A DNA stretch of 37,099 bases from Fusobacteriota bacterium (GTDB taxonomy: Bacteria; Fusobacteriota; Fusobacteriia; JAPLKR01): assembly GCA_026387965.1 (NCBI GenBank), contig JAPLKR010000060.1, positions 1-37,099 on the forward strand, in the 5' to 3' direction. Shown here piece by piece: positions 28,337 to 36,708 of the stretch (the first letter of the stretch is position 1; each line of letters opens with the position of its first letter). The position numbers were made by a program, and so were the translations under genes. The notes under the pieces are model-generated. The model was not told where the DNA came from, did not search any database, and saw only the letters and a list, made by a program, of their open reading frames with translations.

Positions 28337-28365
28337 TTGACAAAATTAGTGGGAAATAGTAAAAT
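28337..28365 (+). promoter_or_regulatory. Promoter of the ferritin gene
   Basis: Consensus TTGACA at 28337-28342, 17-base spacer, TAAAAT at 28360-28365. Starts four bases after the ispF stop; expected transcription start near 28372. An inverted repeat lies just downstream. Confidence 0.75.
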
Positions 28366-28390
28366 ATAGTTAAATAAAGAATATAACTAT
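28366..28390. repeat. Inverted repeat at the ferritin transcription start
   Basis: ATAGTTA (28366-28372) and TAACTAT (28384-28390) are perfect inverted copies separated by 11 bases. They lie between the -10 box and the ribosome-binding site (TAGGAGG). Could be an operator for an iron or peroxide regulator or a short leader hairpin. It does not match the Fur or PerR consensus I know. Confidence 0.4.
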
Positions 28391-28402
28391 TTAGGAGGTA
28401 AG

Positions 28403-28912
28403 ATGTTATCTGAAAAAATGCAAAAAGCATTGAACGAGCATTTAGATCGTGAAATGTTTTCAAGTTATTTATATTTATCTATGTCGGCATATTGTGCAAA
28501 AGATAATCTTAAAGGGTTTTCAAATTGGTTAAAAATTCAATACCAAGAAGAGATGGCTCATTTTGATTTTATTTATGACTATATTTTAAAACGTTTTGGA
28601 ACAGTTGAGCTTGGAGCTATTGAAAAGCCTAAAAAAGTTTGGAATGATATTAGAGAACTTTTTAATGAAGTATTGGAACACGAGAGATTTATCTCGAAAA
28701 GTATCAATAATTTAGTGTCGCTTGCCAAAGAAGAAAAAGATTTTACAACAGATACATTTCTTGGATGGTTTGTTGGAGAACAAGCTGAAGAAGAGAGTAA
28801 TGTGGATGAAGTTATCGGGAATCTTTCTTTTATTGATGGAAGAGGTCCAGCACTGTTGATGCTTGATAGAGAAATGGCGACAAGAGTATTTGTAGCGCCG
28901 ATACTCGCATAA
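28403..28912 (+). CDS. ftnA: Bacterial non-heme ferritin, FtnA type
   Basis: 169-aa ferritin subunit; 24-mers store iron as ferric oxide in the cytoplasm. Ferroxidase residues fit: Glu near 17 (LDREMFSSYLYL), Glu-x-x-His near 50-53 (QEEMAHFDF), Glu near 94 (LEHERFIS), and GEQAEEES near 126-133. Length is typical of FtnA. No bacterioferritin heme-binding Met region was recognised. Strong AGGAGG site and own promoter. The next genes are rubredoxin and an A-type flavoprotein, consistent with an oxygen-defence block. Confidence 0.95.
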   Translation: MLSEKMQKALNEHLDREMFSSYLYLSMSAYCAKDNLKGFSNWLKIQYQEEMAHFDFIYDYILKRFGTVELGAIEKPKKVWNDIRELFNEVLEHERFISKSINNLVSLAKEEKDFTTDTFLGWFVGEQAEEESNVDEVIGNLSFIDGRGPALLMLDREMATRVFVAPILA

Positions 28913-28923
28913 AAAGGAGTACC

Positions 28924-28948
28924 GAGAAATAAAAAAATATGATATAAT
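28924..28948 (+). promoter_or_regulatory. Extended -10 promoter before rubredoxin
   Basis: TATAAT at 28943-28948 preceded by TGA (TGn extended -10) with no good -35. Expected start near 28954, 30 nt before the rubredoxin ATG. Confidence 0.55.
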
Positions 28949-28983
28949 AAAATATAAAGTTTAGCTTGAGAGGAGATATAACA

Positions 28984-29142
28984 ATGAAATATGTATGTTT
29001 AGTTTGTGGATGGGTTTATGATGAGTCTATCGGAGATGAGCAAGGCGGAATAGCCGCAGGAACTAAGTTTGAAGCATTACCAGCTGATTGGCTATGTCCA
29101 CTGTGTGCAGTTGGAACTGACCAATTTGAAGTAGAAGCGTAA
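28984..29142 (+). CDS. Rubredoxin
   Basis: 52-aa redox protein with one iron bound by four Cys: CLVCG at residues 5-9 and CPLC at 38-41. The standard YVCLVCGWVYDES...GTKFEALPADWLCP layout is present. It passes electrons from an NADH-rubredoxin reductase to acceptors such as the FprA flavoprotein encoded next. Ribosome-binding site AGAGGAGA. A terminator-like hairpin lies between this gene and fprA. Confidence 0.97.
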   Translation: MKYVCLVCGWVYDESIGDEQGGIAAGTKFEALPADWLCPLCAVGTDQFEVEA

Positions 29143-29147
29143 TATTT

Positions 29148-29175
29148 GGGGGCACCATTAAAAGTGCTCCCTTTT
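29148..29175 (+). terminator. Terminator or attenuator between rubredoxin and fprA
   Basis: Eight-base stem GGGGGCAC (29148-29155) with GTGCTCCC (29164-29171) containing one G-T wobble, followed by TTTTATTTTAT. It ends only about 28 bases before the fprA ATG, with no promoter visible between, so partial read-through is likely. Confidence 0.85.
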
Positions 29176-29203
29176 ATTTTATAGAGAAATTTTGGAGGTA
29201 AAA

Positions 29204-30361
29204 ATGAGAAAAATAGAAGTAAAAAAAGGGATATATTGGGTTGGAACGATTGATTGGAATTTAAGATATTTCCATGGGTATTTAACGCAAAAAGGCACAA
29301 CGTATAACGCTTATTTGATTATTGATGAAAAGATAACCTTGGTAGATACTACAAAAACATGGATGGCAGATGAAATGCTGAAACGCATTTCCGCAATTAT
29401 CGATCCAGCCAAAATTGATTATATTGTGGCCAACCATGTTGAGATGGACCATTCTGGCGGACTGGTAAAAATGTTAGAAGTTGCACCGAATGCTAAAATT
29501 GTGACATGTGAAAAGGGTCGCGCAGGCATTGAGCGACATTTCAAGAAAAATTGGCCTTATCATATTGTAAAATCAGGAGATGTTCTGAATTTAGGGAAAA
29601 GAAACTTGAATTTTGTGTTAACTCCTATGGTGCATTGGCCAGATAATATGGTTGCTTATATGCCAGAAGAGAAGTTACTTTTTTCAAATGATGGGTTTGG
29701 ACAGCACATTGCAACGATAGAACGTTTTGACGATGAATATGCACTGGGAACTATTATTGAAGAAGCAAAAAAGTATTATGCCAACATTGTGTTACCATAT
29801 GGAATTCAAGTGAATGCAGAAATTAAAGCTGTAAGCACACTTGATATTGAGATGATTTGTCCGAGCCATGGAATTATTTGGAGAAGTCACGTTAAAGAAA
29901 TTATTGACAAGTATCAAGAGTGGGCAGGCAATAAAACTAAGAAGAAAGTGATTATCGTATACGATACTATGTGGAATAGCACAAGCAAGATGGCAGATGC
30001 TATTGCTGAAGGGTTTGATGAGAAGGAGTTTGAGGTGAAGAAGTGTTTCCTCCAGTCAGATCATATCTCAGATATCATGACAGATGTGATCGATGCTGAG
30101 TATATCTGTCTTGGTACGCCGATACTTAACCGTAACATTTTACCTAATATGTCTGCGTTTGTAACCTATTTAAAAGGATTAGAACCAAAGGGTAGAAAAT
30201 ATTTTGTGTTCGGTTCGTATGGATGGGCTCCGGCGGGAATTGATGAGTTAGCTGAGAATATTAAAAAGCTAGGTGAGGTAAGAGGGGTATATAAGATGAA
30301 CTATATTCCTGATGAATCTGAACTAGTTGAATTGAAAGCGAAAATCAAAGAGCTAATATAA
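29204..30361 (+). CDS. fprA: A-type flavoprotein, FprA family (O2/NO reductase)
   Basis: 385-aa flavodiiron protein that reduces O2 to water or NO to N2O with electrons from rubredoxin. N-terminal metallo-beta-lactamase-like diiron domain: NHVEMDHSGGL near residues 77-87 (H-x-E-x-D-H), with further ligands in MVHWPDNMVAY and CPSHGIIW. C-terminal flavodoxin domain begins near KKVIIVYDTMWNSTSKMADA, binding FMN. I use ATG 29204, which has TTGGAGGT six bases upstream; an in-frame TTG at 29192 overlaps that site. Its stop overlaps the nth start (TAATG). Confidence 0.95.
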   Translation: MRKIEVKKGIYWVGTIDWNLRYFHGYLTQKGTTYNAYLIIDEKITLVDTTKTWMADEMLKRISAIIDPAKIDYIVANHVEMDHSGGLVKMLEVAPNAKIVTCEKGRAGIERHFKKNWPYHIVKSGDVLNLGKRNLNFVLTPMVHWPDNMVAYMPEEKLLFSNDGFGQHIATIERFDDEYALGTIIEEAKKYYANIVLPYGIQVNAEIKAVSTLDIEMICPSHGIIWRSHVKEIIDKYQEWAGNKTKKKVIIVYDTMWNSTSKMADAIAEGFDEKEFEVKKCFLQSDHISDIMTDVIDAEYICLGTPILNRNILPNMSAFVTYLKGLEPKGRKYFVFGSYGWAPAGIDELAENIKKLGEVRGVYKMNYIPDESELVELKAKIKELI

Positions 30362-30990
30362 TGCAAAAAAAATATTTAGAAATGGTGAAGACTTTATACA
30401 AGCGCTATCTAGATATTAAATGTGATTTGAATTATGGGACTCCCTTTCAACTTCTTGTAGCGGTAATGATGTCGGCGCAGTGCACCGATAAACGGGTTAA
30501 TTTGGTGACGCCAAGCCTATTTGAAGCATATCCAACCCCTTTTGACATGTCAGAGGCATCTCTTTTGAAAGTAGAGGAGTTGATCCATAGCACGGGATTT
30601 TATCACAATAAAAGTAAAAATATCATTTCGATGAGTCGGGTTATAGTCACAAAATATTTAGGGGAGTTGCCAAAAAACCAAAAGGAGCTTATAGAGCTTC
30701 CCGGTGTTGGTCGGAAGACGGCGAATGTCATTATGGGCGAACTGTACAAAGTTCCAGCGGTCGTTGTAGATACCCATGTAAAAAGGCTCTCAAATCTTAT
30801 AGGGCTTTCAAGTGAGAGTGATGTGGTTAAAATTGAGAGTGATATCATGAGAAAAATTTCTAAAAAATATTGGATTGATTTAACCCATCTTTTCATTCGC
30901 CATGGCAGAGCTGTATGTGTTGCTAGACGGCCGAAATGTATTGAGTGTGAGATAAAAAATATATGTAAAAATGCAAAGAGAGTGAGATAA
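30361..30990 (+). CDS. nth: Endonuclease III (DNA glycosylase/AP lyase), Nth
   Basis: 209-aa base-excision repair enzyme removing oxidised pyrimidines. Helix-hairpin-helix ELPGVGRKTANVIMGE near residues 110-125 with the catalytic Lys, and VVDTHVKRL near 137 with the catalytic Asp. The C-terminal [4Fe-4S] motif CVARRPKCIECEIKNIC has the C-x6-C-x2-C-x5-C spacing. It is co-translated with fprA by a one-base overlap, which fits an oxidative-damage role. Confidence 0.97.
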   Translation: MQKKYLEMVKTLYKRYLDIKCDLNYGTPFQLLVAVMMSAQCTDKRVNLVTPSLFEAYPTPFDMSEASLLKVEELIHSTGFYHNKSKNIISMSRVIVTKYLGELPKNQKELIELPGVGRKTANVIMGELYKVPAVVVDTHVKRLSNLIGLSSESDVVKIESDIMRKISKKYWIDLTHLFIRHGRAVCVARRPKCIECEIKNICKNAKRVR

Positions 30991-31002
30991 TGCGCTCTCT
31001 TT
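30975..31002 (+). terminator. Terminator overlapping the nth stop
   Basis: Stem AAAGAGAG (30975-30982) with CTCTCTTT (30995-31002), extended by two further pairs (one G-T wobble). The loop contains the nth stop, and TTTT closes it. The 90 bases that follow (31003-31087) hold no ORF or clear structure. Confidence 0.7.
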
Positions 31003-31064
31003 TAAAATTCTTAAAATCTAAAAAGTCTATTTTTTACGCTTACACCGTTGCCCCTACATATTAG

Positions 31065-31093
31065 TAGCGTGTTTCCGTGAAATTTGGTATAAT
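31065..31093 (+). promoter_or_regulatory. Extended -10 promoter before pth-rnf
   Basis: TATAAT at 31088-31093 preceded by TGG (TGn extended -10); the -35 region is weak. Expected start near 31099, about 32 nt before the pth ATG. As pth runs directly into rnfC, this may drive the whole rnf cluster. Confidence 0.65.
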
Positions 31094-31130
31094 TGTTATG
31101 CAAATGTTAATAAATAGTTGAGGAAAAATA

Positions 31131-31691
31131 ATGAAAGCAATTATTGGACTAGGGAACCCTGGTAAAGAGTATGAACACACACGACATAATGTGGGATTTG
31201 AAATTATTCGAGCACTTGAGAAGGAGTATGGGTTAATTTTTTCACAGAAATTTAAAGGTCAATTTTCTCAAACCACTATTGAGGGTGAGAAAGTACTATT
31301 TTTAATGCCGATGACATATATGAACTTAAGTGGAGAGAGCATCTTAGAAATGATGCAATTTTATAAACTTGACTCGAAAGAGGATATGGTTATTATCTAT
31401 GATGATATGGATCTAGCGACGGGGAAACTCCGTGTTCGAACAAAAGGAAGTTCAGCTGGACATAATGGGTTAAAGTCTATAATTTCTCATTTTGGTCAGG
31501 AGTTCCTAAGAATTAAAGTAGGTATTGGAAAGTCGAAATTTTCAGATGATACTATTAACCACGTTCTTGGAAAATTTGAAGAGAGCGAAAAAAAAGAGAT
31601 TAGTGAAGCGTATCCAAAGATAAAAGCTTTTTTGATGGGGTATATAAAAGATGAAAAAATAGAAAATCTCATGGGAAAAATCGGAGGCTAG
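31131..31691 (+). CDS. pth: Peptidyl-tRNA hydrolase, Pth
   Basis: 186-aa enzyme that recycles peptidyl-tRNA dropped from ribosomes. IIGLGNPGKEYEHTRHNVGF at residues 3-22 holds the catalytic His, followed by PMTYMNLSGES near 62-72. VIYDDMDLATGKLRVRTKGSSAGHNGLKSI near 86-115 contains the second signature. Normal length. The rnfC ATG follows the stop codon without a gap. Confidence 0.97.
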   Translation: MKAIIGLGNPGKEYEHTRHNVGFEIIRALEKEYGLIFSQKFKGQFSQTTIEGEKVLFLMPMTYMNLSGESILEMMQFYKLDSKEDMVIIYDDMDLATGKLRVRTKGSSAGHNGLKSIISHFGQEFLRIKVGIGKSKFSDDTINHVLGKFEESEKKEISEAYPKIKAFLMGYIKDEKIENLMGKIGG

Positions 31692-33005
31692 ATGGTGTGG
31701 AAATTCAAAGGCGGCGTACATCCAGCAGATAAAAAAGAGTTTACACAAGATATGGAAATAGAAACTCAAGAGCCTCCTACACGGCTCTATTTTCCACTTC
31801 TTCAACACATTGGAAGTGAACTGACGCCGCTTGTCAAAATAGGCGCCAGAGTAAAAATAGGACAAAAATTGGCCGAGTGCGAGAGGGGGCTTGCCACTCC
31901 GATACACTCAAGTGTTTCGGGGTATGTAAGAAACATTTCAAGACAAGTGTTTCCGCTTAATGGTGTGGTAGAAACCATTGAAATTGAAAATGATTTCAAA
32001 GAAGAGTGGATAGAGCTGGAAAAATTTCCTCATTGGTATGAGATATCTCGAGAAAAATTAATTGAAATAATCAGAGAGAAAGGAATTGTGGGAAAAGGAG
32101 GAGCAACGTTTCCAACGTATGCAAAACTTTCAGTTCCATCTTCAGCGCGTATAGAAACACTTATTATTAATGGTGCGGAGTGTGAACCCTACCTAACGTC
32201 AGATTATCGAGTTATGATGGAGTATACCCAGAAAGTGATTGGGGGAGTGAAGATTCTAGGGTATATTTTAGGAGTGAAAAAGATTATATTTGGAATTGAA
32301 AAGAATAAACCGCATGCGATAGAACTGCTAAGAAATGAGCTCCACGATTATGATGATATTGAGATTATAGCCCTGCCAACACGCTACCCCCAAGGAGGCG
32401 AAAAGCAGCTTATCAAAGCCTTGACGGGAAAAGAACTCTCGCCAGGAAAGCTTCCTTACGAACTTGGGATAGTGGTTCAGAATATAACCACGGCTAAATA
32501 TGTTTTTGAAGGCGTTGTAGAGGGGATACCGATGATAGATACGGTGATTACGCTTTCAGGTGAAGGCTATAATCGACCAACTAATGTATTGGCAAGATTA
32601 GGTTCACGTTTTAAAGATGTTGTTAAAATGGTAGAAATTGACCACAATAGAACAGAGAAATTGATTATGGGTGGACCTATGATGGGCATTGCTCAGTATA
32701 GTGTGGATTTGCCAATTATAAAGGGGACAACGGGCATTCTTGCACTTTCTAAATATGAACTTAATAAAAAGCGAACAAAAAGTTGTATTAGTTGTGGACG
32801 TTGCATTAAAGCGTGTCCAATGAATCTTCATCCCTTAGAATTTGTGAAATTGGTATTAAATGAGGAGTTTGAATCGCTTGAAAATTTTCATATTATGAAG
32901 TGTATCGATTGTGGGTGTTGTACGTATATTTGCCCATCTAATCGACCGCTCGTTGAGACAATAAAACTAGGTAAATCTAAAATACGAGAGTTAAATAGAA
33001 AGTAG
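31692..33005 (+). CDS. rnfC: Rnf complex subunit RnfC (NADH/ferredoxin side)
   Basis: 437-aa peripheral subunit of the ferredoxin:NAD+ oxidoreductase at the cytoplasmic face. The GGVHPADKK N-terminus, IVGKGGATFPTYAKL near residues 135-149 (NADH/FMN-binding fold shared with NuoF) and NGAECEPYLTSDYRVM near 160-175 are diagnostic. Two [4Fe-4S] motifs, CISCGRCIKACP near 365 and CIDCGCCTYICP near 405, complete it. First gene of rnfCDGEAB, the order seen in clostridial, Acetobacterium and fusobacterial clusters. Confidence 0.96.
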   Translation: MVWKFKGGVHPADKKEFTQDMEIETQEPPTRLYFPLLQHIGSELTPLVKIGARVKIGQKLAECERGLATPIHSSVSGYVRNISRQVFPLNGVVETIEIENDFKEEWIELEKFPHWYEISREKLIEIIREKGIVGKGGATFPTYAKLSVPSSARIETLIINGAECEPYLTSDYRVMMEYTQKVIGGVKILGYILGVKKIIFGIEKNKPHAIELLRNELHDYDDIEIIALPTRYPQGGEKQLIKALTGKELSPGKLPYELGIVVQNITTAKYVFEGVVEGIPMIDTVITLSGEGYNRPTNVLARLGSRFKDVVKMVEIDHNRTEKLIMGGPMMGIAQYSVDLPIIKGTTGILALSKYELNKKRTKSCISCGRCIKACPMNLHPLEFVKLVLNEEFESLENFHIMKCIDCGCCTYICPSNRPLVETIKLGKSKIRELNRK

Positions 33006-33012
33006 GGGGGGT

Positions 33013-33963
33013 ATGTTAAAAAAATTACGTGTATCAAGTTCGCCACACATTCGCTCAAATGAGACAGTCACGACTATTATGCGAGATGTTCTGATTGCTT
33101 TAGTACCATCAATGGTTATGGCGATAGTATTTTTTAGAGTTCAAGCAGTAATTTTGCTGTTAACGTGTATGGCTGCGTCACTGATTATTGAATGGGGCGT
33201 ACACATCACATTTAAACGAAAAATTGATTTTACGGATACGAGTCCTCTCGTTACAGGAATACTTCTTGCTCTTATTGTACCCTCTAACTTGCCTTTATGG
33301 ATGGCAATTATAGGGGTATTTGTGGCAATATTTTTTGGAAAAATGGTATTTGGTGGACTTGGACATAATATCTTCAATCCAGCTTTAGTGGGAAGATGTT
33401 TTCTATTGGCATCATGGCCTGTCGCCATGACGAATTGGGCGAGTTTTGATGGTGTTTCGGGGGCAACTGTGCTTAACACCATTAAAATGCATGGAAATAG
33501 TGCAGCAACGGCGCTTTTCGGAACTACCTCAGGTGAATATCTTCATATGTTTTTAGGGTCAAGATTAGGCTCTCTTGGCGAGACCTCTACACTAGCGCTA
33601 CTAATTGGAGCCCTCTATCTTTTCCTAAGAAGAACCATTAGTTGGCATACACCTGCGAGCATGATAGGAACGGTATTTCTTCTTTCCTGGTGTGTTGGAA
33701 GAGATCCTATTCTTTCTATAATGTCTGGTGGTCTTATTTTGGGCGCTTTTTTTATGGCAACAGATATGGTAACAACTCCAAAAACAGGCATGGGTAAAAT
33801 TATTTTCGGCGTTGGTGCGGGTGCATTAGTTGTGTGGATTAGAGTTAAAGGAGGGTACCCTGAAGGGGTTGCGTACGCTATTTTGCTTATGAATGCTGTG
33901 ACTCCTCTTATTGATAAAATGACAAAACCTAAACCGTTTGGATACGGAGGTAAAAATGCGTAA
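33013..33963 (+). CDS. rnfD: Rnf complex membrane subunit RnfD
   Basis: 316-aa integral membrane subunit related to NqrB, with about eight to ten membrane helices and covalently bound FMN in characterised homologues. Family stretches: SSPHIRSNETVTTIMRDVLIAL at the start, the GLGHNIFNPALVGRCFLLASWP segment near 115-136, and SGATVLNTIK near 150, whose Thr sits in the S/G-A-T motif expected to carry FMN. Also GAFFMATDMVTTPKTGMGKI near 243. Start after AGGGGGGG, seven bases past rnfC. Ends eight bases inside rnfG. Confidence 0.95.
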   Translation: MLKKLRVSSSPHIRSNETVTTIMRDVLIALVPSMVMAIVFFRVQAVILLLTCMAASLIIEWGVHITFKRKIDFTDTSPLVTGILLALIVPSNLPLWMAIIGVFVAIFFGKMVFGGLGHNIFNPALVGRCFLLASWPVAMTNWASFDGVSGATVLNTIKMHGNSAATALFGTTSGEYLHMFLGSRLGSLGETSTLALLIGALYLFLRRTISWHTPASMIGTVFLLSWCVGRDPILSIMSGGLILGAFFMATDMVTTPKTGMGKIIFGVGAGALVVWIRVKGGYPEGVAYAILLMNAVTPLIDKMTKPKPFGYGGKNA

Positions 33964-34525
33964 AATTTTGATTTCTGCCATATTTCTTTGTGTTATTGCG
34001 GGTTTTTCTGCTTTTGTTTTAGTAAATGTGAATTCGATGACCCAAAGTAAAATAGAGGCTCAAAAAGAAGGAGCAATTGAGGAGGCTCAAAAAAACGTAC
34101 TCTCTCAAGCGGTAACATTTAATGAAAATAAATCTATTACTGTGCCGCCCATCAAAGCTATATCTGGCGGGGTAGATAAGTATCAATTTATTCCAGGGTA
34201 TAGTAGTGGTGGTGCATTGGTAGGCTATGTAGTCAACGTGTCCTCCACGGGATACTCTTCAGATATTCAGTTCACCATGGGAATTAGTAGTGATGGGAGT
34301 GTTACTGGCATTCAAATCACGAGTCAAAAAGAAACTCCAGGATTGGGTGATAAAATTTCTGGAAAACTTTGGGAAGGGCATTGGGCTGGAATAACGGCTC
34401 AGACCCCATTTAACAAATCACTAGATGCCTTTGCGGGATCGACTATTTCACCGGAAGCAGTATATACCGGCATGATGAATGCCCTTGAAACTTTCGATAG
34501 TATCAAAGGGGGTGGAAATGTCTAG
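33956..34525 (+). CDS. rnfG: Rnf complex subunit RnfG (covalent flavin)
   Basis: 189-aa protein with one N-terminal membrane helix and an extracytoplasmic FMN-binding domain. Near the C-terminus DAFAGSTISPEAVYTGMM contains the Thr expected to hold FMN by phosphoester (the family's S/T-GATxS motif), and TSQKETPGLGDKIS near 122-135 is typical. I use ATG 33956 with GGAGGT six bases upstream; an in-frame TTG at 33938 is less likely. Overlaps rnfD by eight bases and rnfE by eight. Confidence 0.93.
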   Translation: MRKILISAIFLCVIAGFSAFVLVNVNSMTQSKIEAQKEGAIEEAQKNVLSQAVTFNENKSITVPPIKAISGGVDKYQFIPGYSSGGALVGYVVNVSSTGYSSDIQFTMGISSDGSVTGIQITSQKETPGLGDKISGKLWEGHWAGITAQTPFNKSLDAFAGSTISPEAVYTGMMNALETFDSIKGGGNV

Positions 34526-35126
34526 AAAAATTAGCTTCTCCACACAGATTTTGAATGGCATTTTTAAAGAAAATCCCACATTTGTTTTGGTTATTGGACT
34601 ATGCCCAACGTTAGCAGTGACGACAAGCGCTATTAATGGGCTAGGCATGGGAGTTGCCACACTACTTGTTTTAGTATCTTCTAATTTTTTTATATCGATT
34701 ATTAGTAAAATTACACCTAGTCAGGTTAGAATTCCTGTGTATGTTATTGTGATTTCAACGATTGTTACGGTTATTGGAATGTTGATGCAAGCGTATTTGC
34801 CAACTCTCTATTTAGCTCTTGGAATTTTTGTTCCCCTTATTGTGGTAAACTGTATTATTTTAGCTCGAGCAGAGATGTTTGCCGCGAGAAATGGTCCCAT
34901 CGCATCACTTGTTGATGGTCTTGGGATTGGACTTGGATTTACGATAGCACTCACACTGCTAGGAAGTATTAGGGAGATTTTAGGGAGTGGAACCTGGTTT
35001 AATCAACCTCTGTTTTCTTCAAATTATCAAGGGGTATTAATCATGATATTGCCGCCAGGTGCATTTTTAACCATTGGGGTGTTGATGGCAATCATTCAAA
35101 AGTTCACAAAAAAAGGAGGTGAATGA
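34518..35126 (+). CDS. rnfE: Rnf complex membrane subunit RnfE
   Basis: 202-aa polytopic subunit, paralogous to RnfA, with six predicted helices. ENPTFVLVIGLCPTLAVTTS near residues 15-34 contains the conserved Cys-Pro and half-helix region (shared iron-sulfur site with RnfA in recent structures, from memory). FVPLIVVNCIILARAEMFAA near 106-125 holds the matching N-C motif. I chose ATG 34518, which overlaps the rnfG stop and gives the standard MSRKISFSTQILNGIFKENP start. Stop is TGA. Confidence 0.95.
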   Translation: MSRKISFSTQILNGIFKENPTFVLVIGLCPTLAVTTSAINGLGMGVATLLVLVSSNFFISIISKITPSQVRIPVYVIVISTIVTVIGMLMQAYLPTLYLALGIFVPLIVVNCIILARAEMFAARNGPIASLVDGLGIGLGFTIALTLLGSIREILGSGTWFNQPLFSSNYQGVLIMILPPGAFLTIGVLMAIIQKFTKKGGE

Positions 35127-35710
35127 TGAATATCACTCTACTCTTTGGCATAGTCATTACCTCGATTTTCATAAATAATATTATTTTTGCTCAGTTTTTA
35201 GGGTTATGTCCCTTTTTTGGTGTTACAAAAAAGATGAGTTCAGCTCTCGGAATGGGGATGGCAGTGACATTTGTACTGACTCTTTCTTCAGCCATAACGT
35301 GGGTGGTAAATTTTTACTTACTGATTCCATTTAAACTTGAATATTTACAAACGGTTGTATTTATATTAGTTATAGCATCTCTTGTTCAGTTTGTAGAGCT
35401 TTTAATTCAAAAAAGCGTGCCAGCGCTGTACCAATCATTAGGTGTATTTTTGCCGCTGATTACAACTAACTGTGCAGTCCTCGGTATAGCTTTAATCAAC
35501 ATAAGTAAATCTTATAATTTTATTGAATCTACAGTGAATGGGTTTGCCACTGCGATAGGATTTACGATAGCACTTTTATTAATGTCCGGTATTCGAGAAA
35601 AACTCGAGCATGCTGATATTCCTAGGTCATTTAAAGGTTTGCCGATTACATTTATTACTGCAGGACTTCTTGCCATTGCCTTTATGGGTTTTAGTGGCAT
35701 GAAATTATAG
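35126..35710 (+). CDS. rnfA: Rnf complex membrane subunit RnfA
   Basis: 194-aa polytopic subunit with six helices. INNIIFAQFLGLCPFFGVTKKM near residues 17-38 and the FLPLITTNCAVLGIALIN segment near 109-126 match RnfA and mirror RnfE. The ribosome-binding site AAAGGAGGT is six bases from ATG 35126 and only three from ATG 35123, so I prefer the second. Either start overlaps the rnfE TGA, indicating coupling. Confidence 0.95.
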   Translation: MNITLLFGIVITSIFINNIIFAQFLGLCPFFGVTKKMSSALGMGMAVTFVLTLSSAITWVVNFYLLIPFKLEYLQTVVFILVIASLVQFVELLIQKSVPALYQSLGVFLPLITTNCAVLGIALINISKSYNFIESTVNGFATAIGFTIALLLMSGIREKLEHADIPRSFKGLPITFITAGLLAIAFMGFSGMKL

Positions 35711-35718
35711 GGGGAGAA

Positions 35719-36699
35719 ATGTTGATAAGTGTTTGTATTATTGCGGCACTCGGGCTCATATTTGGTGCATTTTTAGGTTATGCGGCAAAAAAATTTGGTG
35801 TAGAAAAAGACGAGCGCATAGAAAAAATTATTGCCATTCTTCCAGGTATAAATTGCGGGAGCTGTAACTGCGTAGGATGTAGTGATTATGCTGAAAAAGT
35901 GGTTTCTGGCAGTGTAAAAAGTAATTTGTGTACGCCAGGTGGCGAGAGCGTTGCTTTTGCAATTTCTGAAGTTATGGGGGTGCAGGAAATTGAAATTCGT
36001 GATACAATGGTGGCTAGAGTACGTTGCCAAGGTAATCATTATAAGACAATTAAAAAGTATGAACTTGATACAGTTATAAAAAGTTGTTCAGAGGCCAGAC
36101 TCTATTTTCATGGAGACAAAAGTTGCATTTATGGATGTTTGGGATATGGAGATTGCGTTAGCCATTGTCCGTTTGGCGCAATAGTGATCACGCCACAAGG
36201 GATTGCTGAAGTAAAAGATAATTTATGTGTGGGCTGTGGAAAATGTGTAAAAACTTGTCCTAAACAGATTATTAAGTTACAAAATATGGAGATGTGCTAT
36301 ACTGTTTTATGTTCATCAAAAGAGCATGCTCATCACGCAAAAATCGCATGTGATATTGCTTGCATTGCGTGTGGTAAATGTGCGGAGATATGTCCAAATT
36401 CTGCTATTTTAATGGAACATAATTTGGCGAAAATAGATTATGAAAAATGCAATAGTTGTGGGCTGTGTGCACTTAAATGTCCCACAAACGCCATTTATAG
36501 TGAAATAAAAGATTGTGACTTTGTAGAAATAGTTGAGGAAAAATGTATTGGGTGTACAAAATGCAAAAATGTCTGCCCATTCAATGCTATTTCCGGGGAG
36601 TTAAAGCACGTACACAAAGTATCTGAAAAAATGTGTGTTGGGTGTGGGTTTTGCGAAAAATCTTGCCCTACGCAAGCCATTGTAAGAAAAAACAAATAG
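35719..36699 (+). CDS. rnfB: Rnf complex ferredoxin-like subunit RnfB, cluster-rich form
   Basis: 326-aa subunit with one N-terminal membrane helix that accepts electrons from ferredoxin. The first Cys group C-GSC-N-C-VGC (residues 46-54) plus a later Cys near 74 is the RnfB-type [4Fe-4S] site. Six ferredoxin-like motifs follow: CIYGCLGYGDCVSHCP, then CVGCGKCVKTCP, CIACGKCAEICP, CNSCGLCALKCP, CIGCTKCKNVCP and CVGCGFCEKSCP. That allows up to seven [4Fe-4S] clusters, against three in E. coli-type RsxB. Long RnfB versions are known from Acetobacterium. Last gene of the rnf set. Confidence 0.95.
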   Translation: MLISVCIIAALGLIFGAFLGYAAKKFGVEKDERIEKIIAILPGINCGSCNCVGCSDYAEKVVSGSVKSNLCTPGGESVAFAISEVMGVQEIEIRDTMVARVRCQGNHYKTIKKYELDTVIKSCSEARLYFHGDKSCIYGCLGYGDCVSHCPFGAIVITPQGIAEVKDNLCVGCGKCVKTCPKQIIKLQNMEMCYTVLCSSKEHAHHAKIACDIACIACGKCAEICPNSAILMEHNLAKIDYEKCNSCGLCALKCPTNAIYSEIKDCDFVEIVEEKCIGCTKCKNVCPFNAISGELKHVHKVSEKMCVGCGFCEKSCPTQAIVRKNK

Positions 36700-36708
36700 G
36701 AGGATTGA

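Noticed and set aside
31020-31075. Possible hairpin ACGCT...AGCGT before pth as a small RNA or riboswitch.
   Set aside because: Only five paired bases around a long unpaired loop; likely chance.
33938-33955. Longer TTG start for rnfG, and similar TTG starts for fprA (29192) and an upstream start for rnfE (34479).
   Set aside because: Each longer form overlaps the ribosome-binding site of a better ATG or adds residues not typical of the family.
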